Origin: Couchioplanes caeruleus
GTDB lineage: Bacteria; Actinomycetota; Actinomycetes; Mycobacteriales; Micromonosporaceae
Reading direction: 5' to 3'
Assembly: GCF_003751945.1 (NCBI RefSeq)
Contig: NZ_RJKL01000001.1
Span: 6,076,001 to 6,140,000, forward strand
DNA: 64,000 nucleotides
The position numbers and the translations under genes are program-made. The stretch's first letter is position 1. Each line of letters begins with the position of its first letter. Shown piece by piece: positions 44,362 to 54,587 of the stretch. Under the pieces are notes generated by a model. That model saw only the letters and a list, made by a program, of their open reading frames with translations. It was not told where the DNA came from and did no database searches.

Positions 44362-45852
44362 ATGACTGAGACTCCGCAGAGCGCCGGGCCCCGCACCTAC
44401 GACGTGCGTACGTACGGCTGCCAGATGAACGTGCACGACAGCGAGCGCATCTCCGGCCTGATGGAGGACGCGGGCTACGTCCGCGCCGCCGACGCGGACG
44501 CGGCGGACGTCGTGGTCTTCAACACCTGTGCGGTCCGCGAGAACGCGGACAACCGGCTCTACGGCAACCTCGGCCACCTGCGCCCCACGAAGCTCAAGCA
44601 CCCCGGCATGCAGATCGCCGTCGGCGGCTGCCTGGCCCAGAAGGACCGCGGCGACATCGTCAAGCGCGCGCCCTGGGTCGACGTGGTCTTCGGCACGCAC
44701 AACATCGGTTCGCTGCCGGCGCTGCTCGAGCGCGCCCGGCACAACCAGGAGGCCGAGGTCGAGATCCTCGAGTCGCTCGAGGTGTTCCCCTCGACCCTGC
44801 CCACCAAGCGCGAGTCGACGTACGCCGGCTGGGTGTCGATCTCGGTCGGCTGCAACAACACCTGCACCTTCTGCATCGTGCCGTCGCTGCGCGGCAAGGA
44901 GAAGGACCGCCGGCCGGGCGAGATCCTGGCCGAGGTCGAGGCGCTGGCCCGCGAGGGCGTCCTCGAGGTCACCCTGCTCGGCCAGAACGTCAACTCGTAC
45001 GGTGTGGAGTTCGGCGACCGCCTCGCGTTCGGCAAGCTGCTGCGCGCCTGCGGCGAGATCGAGGGCCTGGAGCGGGTCCGGTTCACCAGCCCGCACCCGA
45101 AGGACTTCACCGACGACGTGATCGCGGCGATGGCCGAGACCCCGAACGTCTGCCACTCGCTGCACATGCCGTTGCAGTCCGGCTCGGACCGGGTGCTCAA
45201 GGCGATGCGCCGCAGTTACCGCTCGGAGAAGTTCCTCGGCATCATCGACAAGGTCCGGGCCGCGATGCCGGACGCCGCGATCACGACCGACATCATCGTC
45301 GGCTTCCCGGGCGAGACCGAGGACGACTTCGCGCAGACCCTCGAGGTGGTCCGGCAGGCCCGGTTCTCCAGTGCCTTCACGTTCCAGTATTCGAAGCGCC
45401 CGGGCACGCCCGCCGCGACGATGGAAGAGCAGTTGTCGAAGCAGGTCGTCCAGGAGCGCTACGAGCGGCTGATCGCCACGCTCGAGGACATCACCTGGGC
45501 CGAGAACAAGCGGCTGGTGGGGGAGAAGGTCGAGGTCCTGGTCGCCGTCGGCGAGGGCCGTAAGGACGAGCGTACGGGCCGGATGAGCGGCCGGGCCCGC
45601 GACGGGCGGCTGGTGCATTTCGCCACCGGCGGCACCGCCCCGCGTCCCGGCGACGTGATCGAGACGGTGGTCACCTATGCGGCGCCGCACCACCTCAACG
45701 CCGACGGTGACCCGCTGAGCCACCGGCGCACCCGGGCGGGTGACGCGTACGAGGCCGGCCGCACCCCGCGCCTGCCCGGCGTGTCGCTGGGACTGCCGAC
45801 CATCGGCGTCCCGGCGCCCCTGCCCGCGCCGAGCGGCGGCTGCTCCCTCTAG
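44362..45852 (+). CDS. miaB: tRNA-2-methylthio-N6-dimethylallyladenosine synthase MiaB
   Basis: MiaB methylthiolates i6A37 in tRNAs that read codons starting with U. The 496-residue radical-SAM enzyme has N-terminal cluster cysteines C20, C56 and C90, the radical-SAM motif C164xxxC168xxC171, the [13 protein letters not shown] block, and a TRAM domain. A Pro-rich tail of about 55 residues ending in GGCSL extends past the TRAM domain. TACCCT lies 11 nt before ATG 44362, so the leader is very short; the 92-codon upstream extension is repeat sequence. Its partner miaA lies 4.4 kb downstream. Confidence 0.95.
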   Translation: MTETPQSAGPRTYDVRTYGCQMNVHDSERISGLMEDAGYVRAADADAADVVVFNTCAVRENADNRLYGNLGHLRPTKLKHPGMQIAVGGCLAQKDRGDIVKRAPWVDVVFGTHNIGSLPALLERARHNQEAEVEILESLEVFPSTLPTKRESTYAGWVSISVGCNNTCTFCIVPSLRGKEKDRRPGEILAEVEALAREGVLEVTLLGQNVNSYGVEFGDRLAFGKLLRACGEIEGLERVRFTSPHPKDFTDDVIAAMAETPNVCHSLHMPLQSGSDRVLKAMRRSYRSEKFLGIIDKVRAAMPDAAITTDIIVGFPGETEDDFAQTLEVVRQARFSSAFTFQYSKRPGTPAATMEEQLSKQVVQERYERLIATLEDITWAENKRLVGEKVEVLVAVGEGRKDERTGRMSGRARDGRLVHFATGGTAPRPGDVIETVVTYAAPHHLNADGDPLSHRRTRAGDAYEAGRTPRLPGVSLGLPTIGVPAPLPAPSGGCSL

Positions 45853-45872
45853 GGAACCTCAACTCCGCACGC

Positions 45873-47321
45873 GTGCGACCGATGGGACCTCTCGTGACGT
45901 CCCGTGGGTATGCCGTGGCCTCGTTCGGCCTCATCGCGGCGTACTGCGCGTTCCCGGCGGATCTGCGGTGGCTGCCGTTCCTGCTGGCGAGTTTCGCGGC
46001 GATCCCGGCGGTCGCGGTCGGGCTGCGCCGTAGCCCGGTGGGAACGCGGCAGCCGTGGTGGCTGCTGCTGACCGCGGTCGGCTGCCTCAACGCGGCCAAC
46101 CTGGCCTGGGCCTGGTCCACCTATCTCGCGTCGACACCGGTCCGCTACGACGTGGCCTCGGCCGGGCTCTACGCCCTCGGTTACCTCTTCCTGCTCGGCG
46201 ACGCGGTCCTGATCGTCCTGCGCCGCGGCCGGCGTGACCTCGGCGGGGTGATCGACGCGGCGATCACCTTGCTGGCGCTCGGCGGGCTGCTGTGGGACGT
46301 CGTCTTCCTGCCCTTCCACCAGGCCGCGAACGTGCCGCCGACCGAGCAGGTCTTCCTGTTCATCGACGTCTTCGTCATGATGGGCATCCTCGGCGCCCTG
46401 CTGCGGGTCGCCCTGGTGTCACGGCGCATCATCGCCGTGTGGCTGCTCGTCGCGGGCCTCGCCACCTGCCTGGTCGCGAACGTCATCACGGTGTACGCCG
46501 CGGACCCGGTCACCAATGCGCTGCCCGACTGGACGAACGTGCCGTTCCTGCTCGCGTACGTGTGCCTGGGTTCCGCCGCCCTGCACCCGACCGCCGTGAT
46601 GATCAGCGAGCCGGGGCCGGAGCCCGCGGACGACCTGACGCCCGGCCGGTTGATCTTCCTCGGGCTGATGATGGCCCTGATCCCGGTCGTCGGCGGCGGC
46701 CGGGCCCTGCTGGGTCTGCCCGTCGACGGCGTCCTGATCGCCGTCGGCTCCGCCGTGCTGGTCCCGCTCGTCATGCTGCGGGTCGGCCGGCTGTCGGCGC
46801 AGCGCCGCCGGGCCGAGCAGGAGCTGCTGCGGCTCGCCACCGTGGATACGTTGACCGGCCTGCCGAACCGGGCGGCCTGCCTGGAGCGCCTGACCACCGA
46901 GCTCGCCACCTTTCCGGGACGGCAGGCGGTGCTCTTCTGCGACCTGGACGGCTTCAAACCGGTCAACGACCGCCTGGGTCACGCCGCGGGGGACGCGTTG
47001 CTCGTCGCGGTCGCCGCCCGTCTGCGCGGCGCGGTCCGCGAGAACGACCTGGTGAGCCGCTTCGGGGGCGACGAGTTCGTGGTCGTCTGCCACGCCGACG
47101 ACCCGCGCGCCGCCGTCGACGCGGTCTGCGAGCGGATCCGCGAGGTGGTCCGCCAACCCATCGACGTGGCCGGCGAGCAAGTGCGGGTCGGCCTCAGCGT
47201 GGGCGTCGCCTTCGCCGGTCCGCTCGCCACCACCGACGACCTGATCAACCGCGCCGACCTGGCGATGTACGAGGCGAAGCAGTCGAAGGCCCTGGGCCGG
47301 CTCAGCCTCGCTCACGCCTGA
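45873..47321 (+). CDS. Membrane-bound diguanylate cyclase (GGDEF)
   Basis: The 482-residue protein has about nine hydrophobic segments (residues 10-305) and a C-terminal GGDEF domain (about 325-478) with an intact active site G398-G399-D400-E401-F402 and an inhibitory site R389-E-N-D392 five residues before it. It should make cyclic di-GMP and be subject to product inhibition. There is no EAL domain. The sensory membrane part is not recognised. The start could be GTG 45873, ATG 45882 or GTG 45894. It follows miaB by 20 bp and ends against a terminator of the convergent DUF349 gene. Confidence 0.9.
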   Translation: MRPMGPLVTSRGYAVASFGLIAAYCAFPADLRWLPFLLASFAAIPAVAVGLRRSPVGTRQPWWLLLTAVGCLNAANLAWAWSTYLASTPVRYDVASAGLYALGYLFLLGDAVLIVLRRGRRDLGGVIDAAITLLALGGLLWDVVFLPFHQAANVPPTEQVFLFIDVFVMMGILGALLRVALVSRRIIAVWLLVAGLATCLVANVITVYAADPVTNALPDWTNVPFLLAYVCLGSAALHPTAVMISEPGPEPADDLTPGRLIFLGLMMALIPVVGGGRALLGLPVDGVLIAVGSAVLVPLVMLRVGRLSAQRRRAEQELLRLATVDTLTGLPNRAACLERLTTELATFPGRQAVLFCDLDGFKPVNDRLGHAAGDALLVAVAARLRGAVRENDLVSRFGGDEFVVVCHADDPRAAVDAVCERIREVVRQPIDVAGEQVRVGLSVGVAFAGPLATTDDLINRADLAMYEAKQSKALGRLSLAHA

Positions 47322-47357
47322 AAAAAAATCCGGCCCGCGCCGAGACGCGAGGCCGGA
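47321..47357 (-). terminator. Canonical rho-independent terminator of the DUF349 gene
   Basis: Read on the minus strand, a stem TCCGGCC/GGCCGGA with an inner CGCG/CGCG pairing is followed by eight T residues. The A-run on the plus strand includes the last base of the cyclase stop codon. Such a clean T-run is rare in this GC-rich window. Confidence 0.9.
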
Positions 47358-47375
47358 CCTGTCACGTTCGCTGGA

Positions 47376-48584
47376 TCAGTTGGCCTGCTCGGCCAGGGCC
47401 AGGAACTGCTTCTTCGACGCGAGGGCCTGCTCGGCCTCCTTGATGCGACGGCTGTCGCCGGCGGCCTGGGCCCGGGCCAGCCGCTGCTCCGCCTCCGCCA
47501 CCTGCTCGCGCATCTGCCTCAGCAGAGGGTTGTCCTGCGGGGTGGTCTTGCGCCACGCCGAGTCCATCGCGACCCGGATCCGCTCCTCGGCCGCGCGCCA
47601 GCGCCGGTCGAGGGAAGCGGCCGACTCGCGCGGTACGCGGCCCGCGTCGTGCCAGCCGGCCTGGGCGTCACGCAGCTTGTTCTGCGCGGCGCGCGGGTCC
47701 GCGTCGACGTCGATCGCCTCGAGCTCGGCGAGGATGGCCTGCTTCTTCTCGAGGTTGCCCTTGTACTCCGCGTCGCGGGCCGAGAAGACCTCGCTGCGGC
47801 GGCTGAAGAACGCGTCCTGGGCGGCGCGGAAGCGTTCCCAGAGGCGCTGCTCGGCCTCCTTGGCGGCGCGCGGCGCCGCCTTCCACTCGCTCATCAGCTC
47901 CTTGAGCCGGGCCGCGGTCGGGCCCCACTCGCTGGACTCGGCGAGGCTCTCCGCCTCCTTGACCAGCTCCTCCTTGGCGGTCTGCGCCTGCTTGCGCTGG
48001 CCGTCGAGGGTGGCGAAGTGCGCGCCGCGGCGGCGGGTGAAGCCGTCCCGGGCGGCGGCGAAGCGCTTCCACAGCTCGCCGTCGGTCTTCTTGTCGACGC
48101 CGCGGATCGTCTTCCACTCGTCGAGGATCTCCTTGAGCCGGTCGCCCGCGCTCTTCCAGCCGGTCGCCTCCGCGGCGATCGCCTCCGCCTCCTCGACCAG
48201 GGCGGTCTTGCGCGCCAGGGCCTCGGTGCGGGCCACCTCCCGGGCGGCCTTGGCCTCGCCGGCCTTCTCGTCCGCGATGGCGGCGAGCCGGTCCAGGCGG
48301 GCGGCCAGGCCGTCGATGTCGCCGACCACGTGCGCCTCGTCGAGGGTGGTGCGCAGCCGCTTGATGCTGGTCAGGGAGTGCGCCGCGTCGGCCGCGCCGG
48401 ACTTCAGCCGGGCCTCGACGAGGTCGACCTCGGTGACCAGGTCCGCGAACCGCCGGGCGAAGTGGGCCAGGCCCTCCTCGGGCGTGCCCGCCTGCCATGA
48501 GCCGACCACCCGGTCGCCCTCGGCCGTCTTCACGTACACGGTGCCGTCGGCATCCACGCGCCCGAAGGTCGTCCAGTCGTTCAT
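47376..48584 (-). CDS. DUF349 domain protein
   Basis: The 402-residue, highly charged helical protein contains tandem DUF349 repeats with the pattern WKSAGDRLKEILDEWKTIRG, then WGPTAARLKELMSEWKAAPRA, and QAGWHDAGRVPRESAASLDRRW. Related E. coli YccA-type assignments are not supported; the family function is unknown, and Mg-dependent or RNA-related roles have been discussed only loosely. The N-terminal region (MNDWTTFGRVDADGTVYVKT) is the conserved actinobacterial start. ATG 48584 is preceded by GAGGATGG. It is divergent from miaA with a 173-bp gap and ends at a strong terminator. Confidence 0.88.
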   Translation of the reverse strand: MNDWTTFGRVDADGTVYVKTAEGDRVVGSWQAGTPEEGLAHFARRFADLVTEVDLVEARLKSGAADAAHSLTSIKRLRTTLDEAHVVGDIDGLAARLDRLAAIADEKAGEAKAAREVARTEALARKTALVEEAEAIAAEATGWKSAGDRLKEILDEWKTIRGVDKKTDGELWKRFAAARDGFTRRRGAHFATLDGQRKQAQTAKEELVKEAESLAESSEWGPTAARLKELMSEWKAAPRAAKEAEQRLWERFRAAQDAFFSRRSEVFSARDAEYKGNLEKKQAILAELEAIDVDADPRAAQNKLRDAQAGWHDAGRVPRESAASLDRRWRAAEERIRVAMDSAWRKTTPQDNPLLRQMREQVAEAEQRLARAQAAGDSRRIKEAEQALASKKQFLALAEQAN

Positions 48585-48745
48585 GAGCCCATCCTCGTTC
48601 TCCCGGCGTCGGCGAGCCTCGCTGCCCGCGACCGCCGCCATAGCGCAGCCGAATGCCATTCTTCCACCGGCATTCTTTACCGCGCATTGTCACAGGTCCA
48701 ACCCGGTTCCGGGGAAGCGCCCGCGGATGACCGTGACCAGCCCGT

Positions 48746-48751
48746 TACGGT
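48746..48751 (+). promoter_or_regulatory. -10 element for leaderless miaA transcript
   Basis: TACGGT ends exactly 6 nt before GTG 48758 and no ribosome-binding site is visible. Confidence 0.6.
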
Positions 48752-48757
48752 GACTCC

Positions 48758-49681
48758 GTGCCATTGCTCCCACCCCCCGGAGTTGTCGCCGTCGTCGGGC
48801 CGACGGCGGCCGGGAAGACCGCGCTCAGCCTCGCCCTCGCCCACGCCCTCGGTGGCGAGGTGGTGAACGCCGATTCGATGCAGCTCTATCGCGGCATGGA
48901 CGTCGGTACGGCCAAACTCCCAGCCGGGGAGCGGGAAGGCGTGCCGCACCACGTCCTCGACATCTGGGACGTCACCTTCCCGGCGAGCGTCGCGGAGTAC
49001 CAGGAGGCGGCCCGCGCGGCCGTCGAGGAGATCGCGGCGCGGGGCCGCGTACCCATCGTGGTGGGCGGCTCGGGGTTGTACGTCCGGGCGGTGCTGGAGG
49101 ACTTCGCTTTTCCCGGCACGGATCCCGACATTCGGGAACGGCTCGAGGCGGAACTCGCCGAGACCGGCCCCGCGCGGCTGCACGAGCGGCTGCGCGCGGC
49201 CGACCCGGCGGCCGCCGCCAAGATCCTGGAGTCCAACGGGCGGCGTATCGTCCGGGCCCTGGAGGTCATCGAGATGACGGGCGCGCCCTTCACCGCGGCC
49301 CTGCCGGACCCGACGCCCTACTACGAGAGTGTGCAGATCGGGGTCGACCGTGGCACCGAGGAGCTCGACCGGCGGATCGCCGAGCGGGTCGAGCTCATGT
49401 GGGCCGGCGGGCTGCTGGACGAGGTGCGGCGGCTGGACGGCGAGGGCCTCCGCGAGGGGCGCACGGCGAGTCGCGCGCTCGGATATCAGCAAGCCCTCGC
49501 GCAGCTCGACGGCGTACTGACCGAGGAGGCGGCCAAGGCGGACACCGTGCAGGGCACCCGCCGTTTCGTCCGGCGCCAGCGCTCCTGGTTCCGCCGGGAC
49601 CCGCGGATCACCTGGCTCGACGGCGCGTCGCCCTCGTGCACGGCGGACGCGTTGGCGGCCTGCGGAGCGGCTGCGAGATGA
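48758..49681 (+). CDS. miaA: tRNA dimethylallyltransferase MiaA
   Basis: MiaA adds the dimethylallyl group to A37 of tRNAs, giving the substrate for MiaB. The 307-residue protein has the P-loop GPTAAGKT (14-21), the D of [18 protein letters not shown], the [14 protein letters not shown] block, [11 protein letters not shown], and the C-terminal [14 protein letters not shown] segment. The start at GTG 48758 fits a leaderless transcript. Its stop overlaps the dapF start (ATGA). Confidence 0.95.
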   Translation: MPLLPPPGVVAVVGPTAAGKTALSLALAHALGGEVVNADSMQLYRGMDVGTAKLPAGEREGVPHHVLDIWDVTFPASVAEYQEAARAAVEEIAARGRVPIVVGGSGLYVRAVLEDFAFPGTDPDIRERLEAELAETGPARLHERLRAADPAAAAKILESNGRRIVRALEVIEMTGAPFTAALPDPTPYYESVQIGVDRGTEELDRRIAERVELMWAGGLLDEVRRLDGEGLREGRTASRALGYQQALAQLDGVLTEEAAKADTVQGTRRFVRRQRSWFRRDPRITWLDGASPSCTADALAACGAAAR

Positions 49682-50538
49682 TGGACCGCGTGTTGTTCAC
49701 CAAGGGCCACGGCACCGGCAACGATTTCGTCATCCTGCCCGACCCCGACGGGACGCTCGACCTGACGGCGTCACTGGTCGCGGCGCTCTGCGATCGTCAC
49801 CGCGGCATCGGCGCGGACGGCGTCCTGCGGGTCGTGCGCAGCGCCAAGCACCCGGACGGCGCGAGCCACGCGGCCGACGCCGAATGGTTCATGGACTACT
49901 GGAACGCCGACGGGTCGTCCGCCGAGATGTGCGGCAACGGGGTCCGGGTCTTCACCCGCTATCTGGTCGCCCGGGGGCTCGCGACCGCAGGCCCCGCGGG
50001 CCTGCCGGTCGCGACGCGATCCGGCGTCGTGCACGCGGTCGTCGGCGACCCGCTCATCTCCGTCCACATGAGCACCCCTCGGGTGTACGCGGCCAGCACC
50101 GCGACCGTGGGCCCGCTGACCGTGCCCGGGGTGGCCGTGGACTGCGGCAACCCGCATCTGGTCAGCGCGCTGCACGACGGTGTGGATCTGTCGTCGCTGG
50201 ACCTGACCACGGCACCCGGGCACGACGGCACACTGTTCCCGGACGGCGTCAACGTCGAGTTCACCACTCCCGGCGCGCCGGTCGACGGTGCCGATCTGCA
50301 CGTCCACATGCGCGTCCACGAGCGCGGCTCCGGCGAGACGCTGTCCTGCGGATCCGGCGCCCTGGCCGTCGGCGCGGTCGCGCTGCGCGACGCGGGACGC
50401 ACGACCGGCGTGGTGGCGGTCGACGTGCCGGGCGGGCGGCTTACCGTGACCGCCGCCGACGACGGCCGGTGGTGGCTGGCGGGGCCGGCGGTGCTGGTGG
50501 CCTCCGGCGAGGTGGACGTGGCGGCCCTCGTCCCATGA
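49678..50538 (+). CDS. dapF: Diaminopimelate epimerase
   Basis: DapF converts LL- to meso-diaminopimelate for lysine and peptidoglycan synthesis. The 286-residue protein has both catalytic cysteines, C85 in MCGNGVR and C224 in SCGSGA, the GTGNDFV start, GIGADG and CGNPHLV blocks. Two adjacent ATGs at 49678 and 49681 overlap the miaA stop; either may be used. Its own stop overlaps the start of the phosphodiesterase gene, making a tightly coupled miaA-dapF-phosphodiesterase operon. Confidence 0.95.
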   Translation: MMDRVLFTKGHGTGNDFVILPDPDGTLDLTASLVAALCDRHRGIGADGVLRVVRSAKHPDGASHAADAEWFMDYWNADGSSAEMCGNGVRVFTRYLVARGLATAGPAGLPVATRSGVVHAVVGDPLISVHMSTPRVYAASTATVGPLTVPGVAVDCGNPHLVSALHDGVDLSSLDLTTAPGHDGTLFPDGVNVEFTTPGAPVDGADLHVHMRVHERGSGETLSCGSGALAVGAVALRDAGRTTGVVAVDVPGGRLTVTAADDGRWWLAGPAVLVASGEVDVAALVP

Positions 50539-51455
50539 CGGCGCCGCATCGGACGGCTGCACCGGAGCATCTGGCTGCACCGGAGCATCTGGCTGCACCG
50601 GAGCATCTGGCGGCGCCGCATCGGACGGCTGCGCCGGAGCATCTGGCGGCGCTGCACCGGGTGGCTCACCGCGGCTACTCGGCGGTGGCCCCCGAGAACA
50701 CCCTGCCCGCCCTCGCCGCGGGCGTCCTCGCCGGGGCGACGTTCATCGAGTTCGACGTCCGCACCACCGCCGACGGCGTGCCGGTGGTGATTCACGACCG
50801 CACGGTCGACCGCACCACGGACGGCACCGGCAAGGTCTGGGAGCTGACCCTCGACGAGATCGCCCGGCTGGACGCCGGTTCCTGGTTCTCGCCGGCGTAC
50901 GCGGGGACCGGTGTGCCCCGGCTCACCGACGCGTTGGCGCTGCTGCGCCCGCACGCCGTCCTCGCGGACTCGGCGGACGACGCGGGTGTCACCCCGGCGG
51001 TGGCGCCCCGCGTCGAGCTGCTGCTGGAGATCAAGCCGCCGGCCACCCTGGAACAGGTGAAGATCATCATGGGGCAGGTCGCCGACGCGGGGCTGCTCGG
51101 CCGTACGGTCGTGCAGAGCTTCGACCCGGCGATCGTGCGCCTCGTCGCCGAGGCCGCCCCCGACGTGCGCCGGGGCCTGCTCCGCGACGGGTTCGACGCC
51201 GCGCAGGTGGAGGTCGCCGCGGAGCTGGGCGTCGTGCACTGCAACCCGTCCATGAACGCCGTGCTCGGCTCCCCGGAGACCGTCGCGGCGCTCGCGGAGG
51301 CTCAGGTGGCGGTGATGCCGTGGACGGCCAACGACCTGAGGCTCTGGCCCGATCTGGTCCGGGCCGGTGTGGCCGGCCTGATCACCGACCACACCGGGGA
51401 GCTCACCGGCTGGGCTCAGAACGCCTCGTCGGGAGCCTGGTCCAGCTCGGCCTGA
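50535..51455 (+). CDS. Glycerophosphodiester phosphodiesterase
   Basis: The 306-residue protein has the GDPD TIM-barrel motifs: HRG at 45-47, APENTLPAL, EFDVRTTADGVPVVIHD, the LLEIKPP strand, and PWTANDLRLW near the end. It hydrolyses glycerophosphodiesters to glycerol-3-phosphate and an alcohol. No signal peptide is visible, so it is probably cytoplasmic. The first 42 residues are a repeat of APEHLA and APHRTA hexapeptides, immediately before the conserved HRG. The 3' end overlaps the convergent malic enzyme gene by 40 bp. Confidence 0.9.
   Translation: MTAPHRTAAPEHLAAPEHLAAPEHLAAPHRTAAPEHLAALHRVAHRGYSAVAPENTLPALAAGVLAGATFIEFDVRTTADGVPVVIHDRTVDRTTDGTGKVWELTLDEIARLDAGSWFSPAYAGTGVPRLTDALALLRPHAVLADSADDAGVTPAVAPRVELLLEIKPPATLEQVKIIMGQVADAGLLGRTVVQSFDPAIVRLVAEAAPDVRRGLLRDGFDAAQVEVAAELGVVHCNPSMNAVLGSPETVAALAEAQVAVMPWTANDLRLWPDLVRAGVAGLITDHTGELTGWAQNASSGAWSSSA
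50541..50666 (+). repeat. Seven 18-bp in-frame repeats at the phosphodiesterase N-terminus
   Basis: Units encode APHRTA or APEHLA; copies at 50559, 50577 and 50595 are almost identical. The last unit (ALHRVA) runs directly into the conserved HRGY motif, so the array appears to have grown from the native N-terminus. Confidence 0.92.
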
Positions 51456-52876
51456 GGAACCGCGGCCGCGTTGTGCGGAGCCGGGGTGCCCTTGACCGTC
51501 GCCCGGATGGCGGCCGCCACCGCCGGCGTCACCCGAGAGTCGAAGACGCTGGGGATGATCACGGTCGGGTTGATCTTGTCGTCGCCGACGACGTTGGCGA
51601 TGGCCATCGCCGCCGCCAGCGCCATCTCCTCGGTGAACTCCTCGGCGCTCACGTCGAGCATGCCGCGGAACACGCCGGGGAACGCCAGCACGTTGTTGAT
51701 CTGGTTGGGCTGGTCGGAGCGGCCGGTGGCCACCACGGCGGCGTACTGGCGGGCCTCGCGCGGGTCCACCTCGGGATCCGGGTTGGCCAACGCGAAGACG
51801 ATCGACTTGTCGGCCATCTTGGCGATGTCGGCGCCGGTCAGCAGGTTGGGGGCGCTGACACCGATGAAGACGTCCGCTCCGGCGATCGCGCCGGGCAGGT
51901 CGCCGGAGTAGTTGTCGCGGTTCGTGTTGTCGGCGAGCCACTGCCAGGTCGGCGTCATGTCCGCCATGCCGCGGTGCAGGGCGCCCCTGCGGTCGTACGC
52001 GATGATGTCGCCCACGCCCTGGCGCAGCAGCAGCTTCATGATCGCCGTTCCCGCGGCCCCCGCGCCGGAGACGACGACCTTGACGTCCGCGAGGTTCTTG
52101 CCCACGACCCGTAGCGCGTTCGTCAGCGCGGCCAGCACGCAGATCGCGGTCCCGTGCTGGTCGTCATGGAAGACCGGGATGTCCAGCAGCTCCCGCAGGC
52201 GCATCTCGATCTCGAAGCAGCGCGGCGCGGCGATGTCCTCCAGGTTGATGCCGCCGTACGCGGGAGCGATCGCCCGGACGATGTTGACGATCTCGTCGGT
52301 GTCCTGGGTGTCGAGCACGACGGGCCAGGCGTCGACTCCGCCGAAGCGCTTGAAGAGCGCGGCCTTGCCCTCCATCACCGGCATCGCCGCGGCCGGGCCG
52401 ATGTTGCCCAGTCCGAGCACGGCCGAGCCGTCGCTGACCACCGCGACCGTGTTGCGCTTGATGGTCAGCCGGCGCGCGTCGGCGGGGTTCTCCGCGATGG
52501 CCATGCACACCCGCGCCACGCCCGGCGTGTACGCCCGGGACAGCTCGTCACGGTTGCGCAGGGCGACCTTCGACGACACCTCGATCTTGCCGCCCAGATG
52601 CAGCAGGAACGTACGGTCGGAGACCTTGCGGACGTCGACGCCGTCCTGCTCCTCGAGGTTCTTGACGACCTGGTCGGCGTGGGTCGAGTCGGCGGTGTCG
52701 CAGGTGAGGTCGACCAGGACCCGGCCGGGGTCGGAGTCCACCACGTCGAGCGCCGTCACGATGGCGCCCGCCTCACCCACACACGTGGTGAGCCGGCCGA
52801 TGGACGAGGCGTCGGCGGTCACGGCGATCCGGATCGTGATCGAGAATCCTGCACTGGGCAGGCGGGTGGTCACCAC
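51416..52876 (-). CDS. NAD(P)-dependent malic enzyme with N-terminal ACT domain
   Basis: This enzyme oxidatively decarboxylates malate to pyruvate. The 486-residue protein has an N-terminal ACT-like regulatory domain (about 10-85, SITIRIAVTADASSIGRLTTCVGEAGAIV split here), then the malic domain with SRAYTPGVARVC, the catalytic KAALFKRFGGVDAWPVVLD region and EDIAAPRCFEIE, and an NAD-binding domain with SGAGAAGTAI. It is the short bacterial type, about 480 residues with ACT. GTG 52876 follows GGAGG by 7 nt. It is divergent from hflX (172 bp). Cofactor preference cannot be told. Confidence 0.92.
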   Translation of the reverse strand: MVTTRLPSAGFSITIRIAVTADASSIGRLTTCVGEAGAIVTALDVVDSDPGRVLVDLTCDTADSTHADQVVKNLEEQDGVDVRKVSDRTFLLHLGGKIEVSSKVALRNRDELSRAYTPGVARVCMAIAENPADARRLTIKRNTVAVVSDGSAVLGLGNIGPAAAMPVMEGKAALFKRFGGVDAWPVVLDTQDTDEIVNIVRAIAPAYGGINLEDIAAPRCFEIEMRLRELLDIPVFHDDQHGTAICVLAALTNALRVVGKNLADVKVVVSGAGAAGTAIMKLLLRQGVGDIIAYDRRGALHRGMADMTPTWQWLADNTNRDNYSGDLPGAIAGADVFIGVSAPNLLTGADIAKMADKSIVFALANPDPEVDPREARQYAAVVATGRSDQPNQINNVLAFPGVFRGMLDVSAEEFTEEMALAAAMAIANVVGDDKINPTVIIPSVFDSRVTPAVAAAIRATVKGTPAPHNAAAVPQAELDQAPDEAF

Positions 52877-53048
52877 GGAAGTCCCTCCGTCGTCAGCGGG
52901 TGAATGTTCATATTCTCCCGCTCCGGGAATGCCGGTGGACATCGCGGTGGTTACTGGTGAGTCATACACTCTGCGACAACGCCCCGCCGCGTTATGTGGA
53001 TGCGCCCGGTACCCCCGGCGTGCCACGATCGGGCGGAGGAGGTCACTT

Positions 53049-54446
<1,398 letters not shown>

Positions 54447-54549
54447 CAGCGCGAGCGGGTTCTCGCGGGCGGCGACGCTGTCCGAAGTATCCGTTCCGTG
54501 CCTCAGGCGCCCCGTATGACCAGGCTTGATCCACGCGTCACGCCAGTGG

Positions 54550-54587
54550 GAGACGCCGCATGCGACACTGATCGGATGCGGCGTCTC
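54550..54587 (+). promoter_or_regulatory. 12-bp inverted repeat straddling a start codon
   Basis: GAGACGCCGCAT (54550-54561) and ATGCGGCGTCTC (54576-54587) are perfect complements with a 14-nt spacer. The second arm starts with the ATG of the next gene, and the spacer contains GACACT, a possible -10 6 nt before that ATG. It could be a DNA operator around a leaderless promoter or a hairpin hiding the start. Confidence 0.6.
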
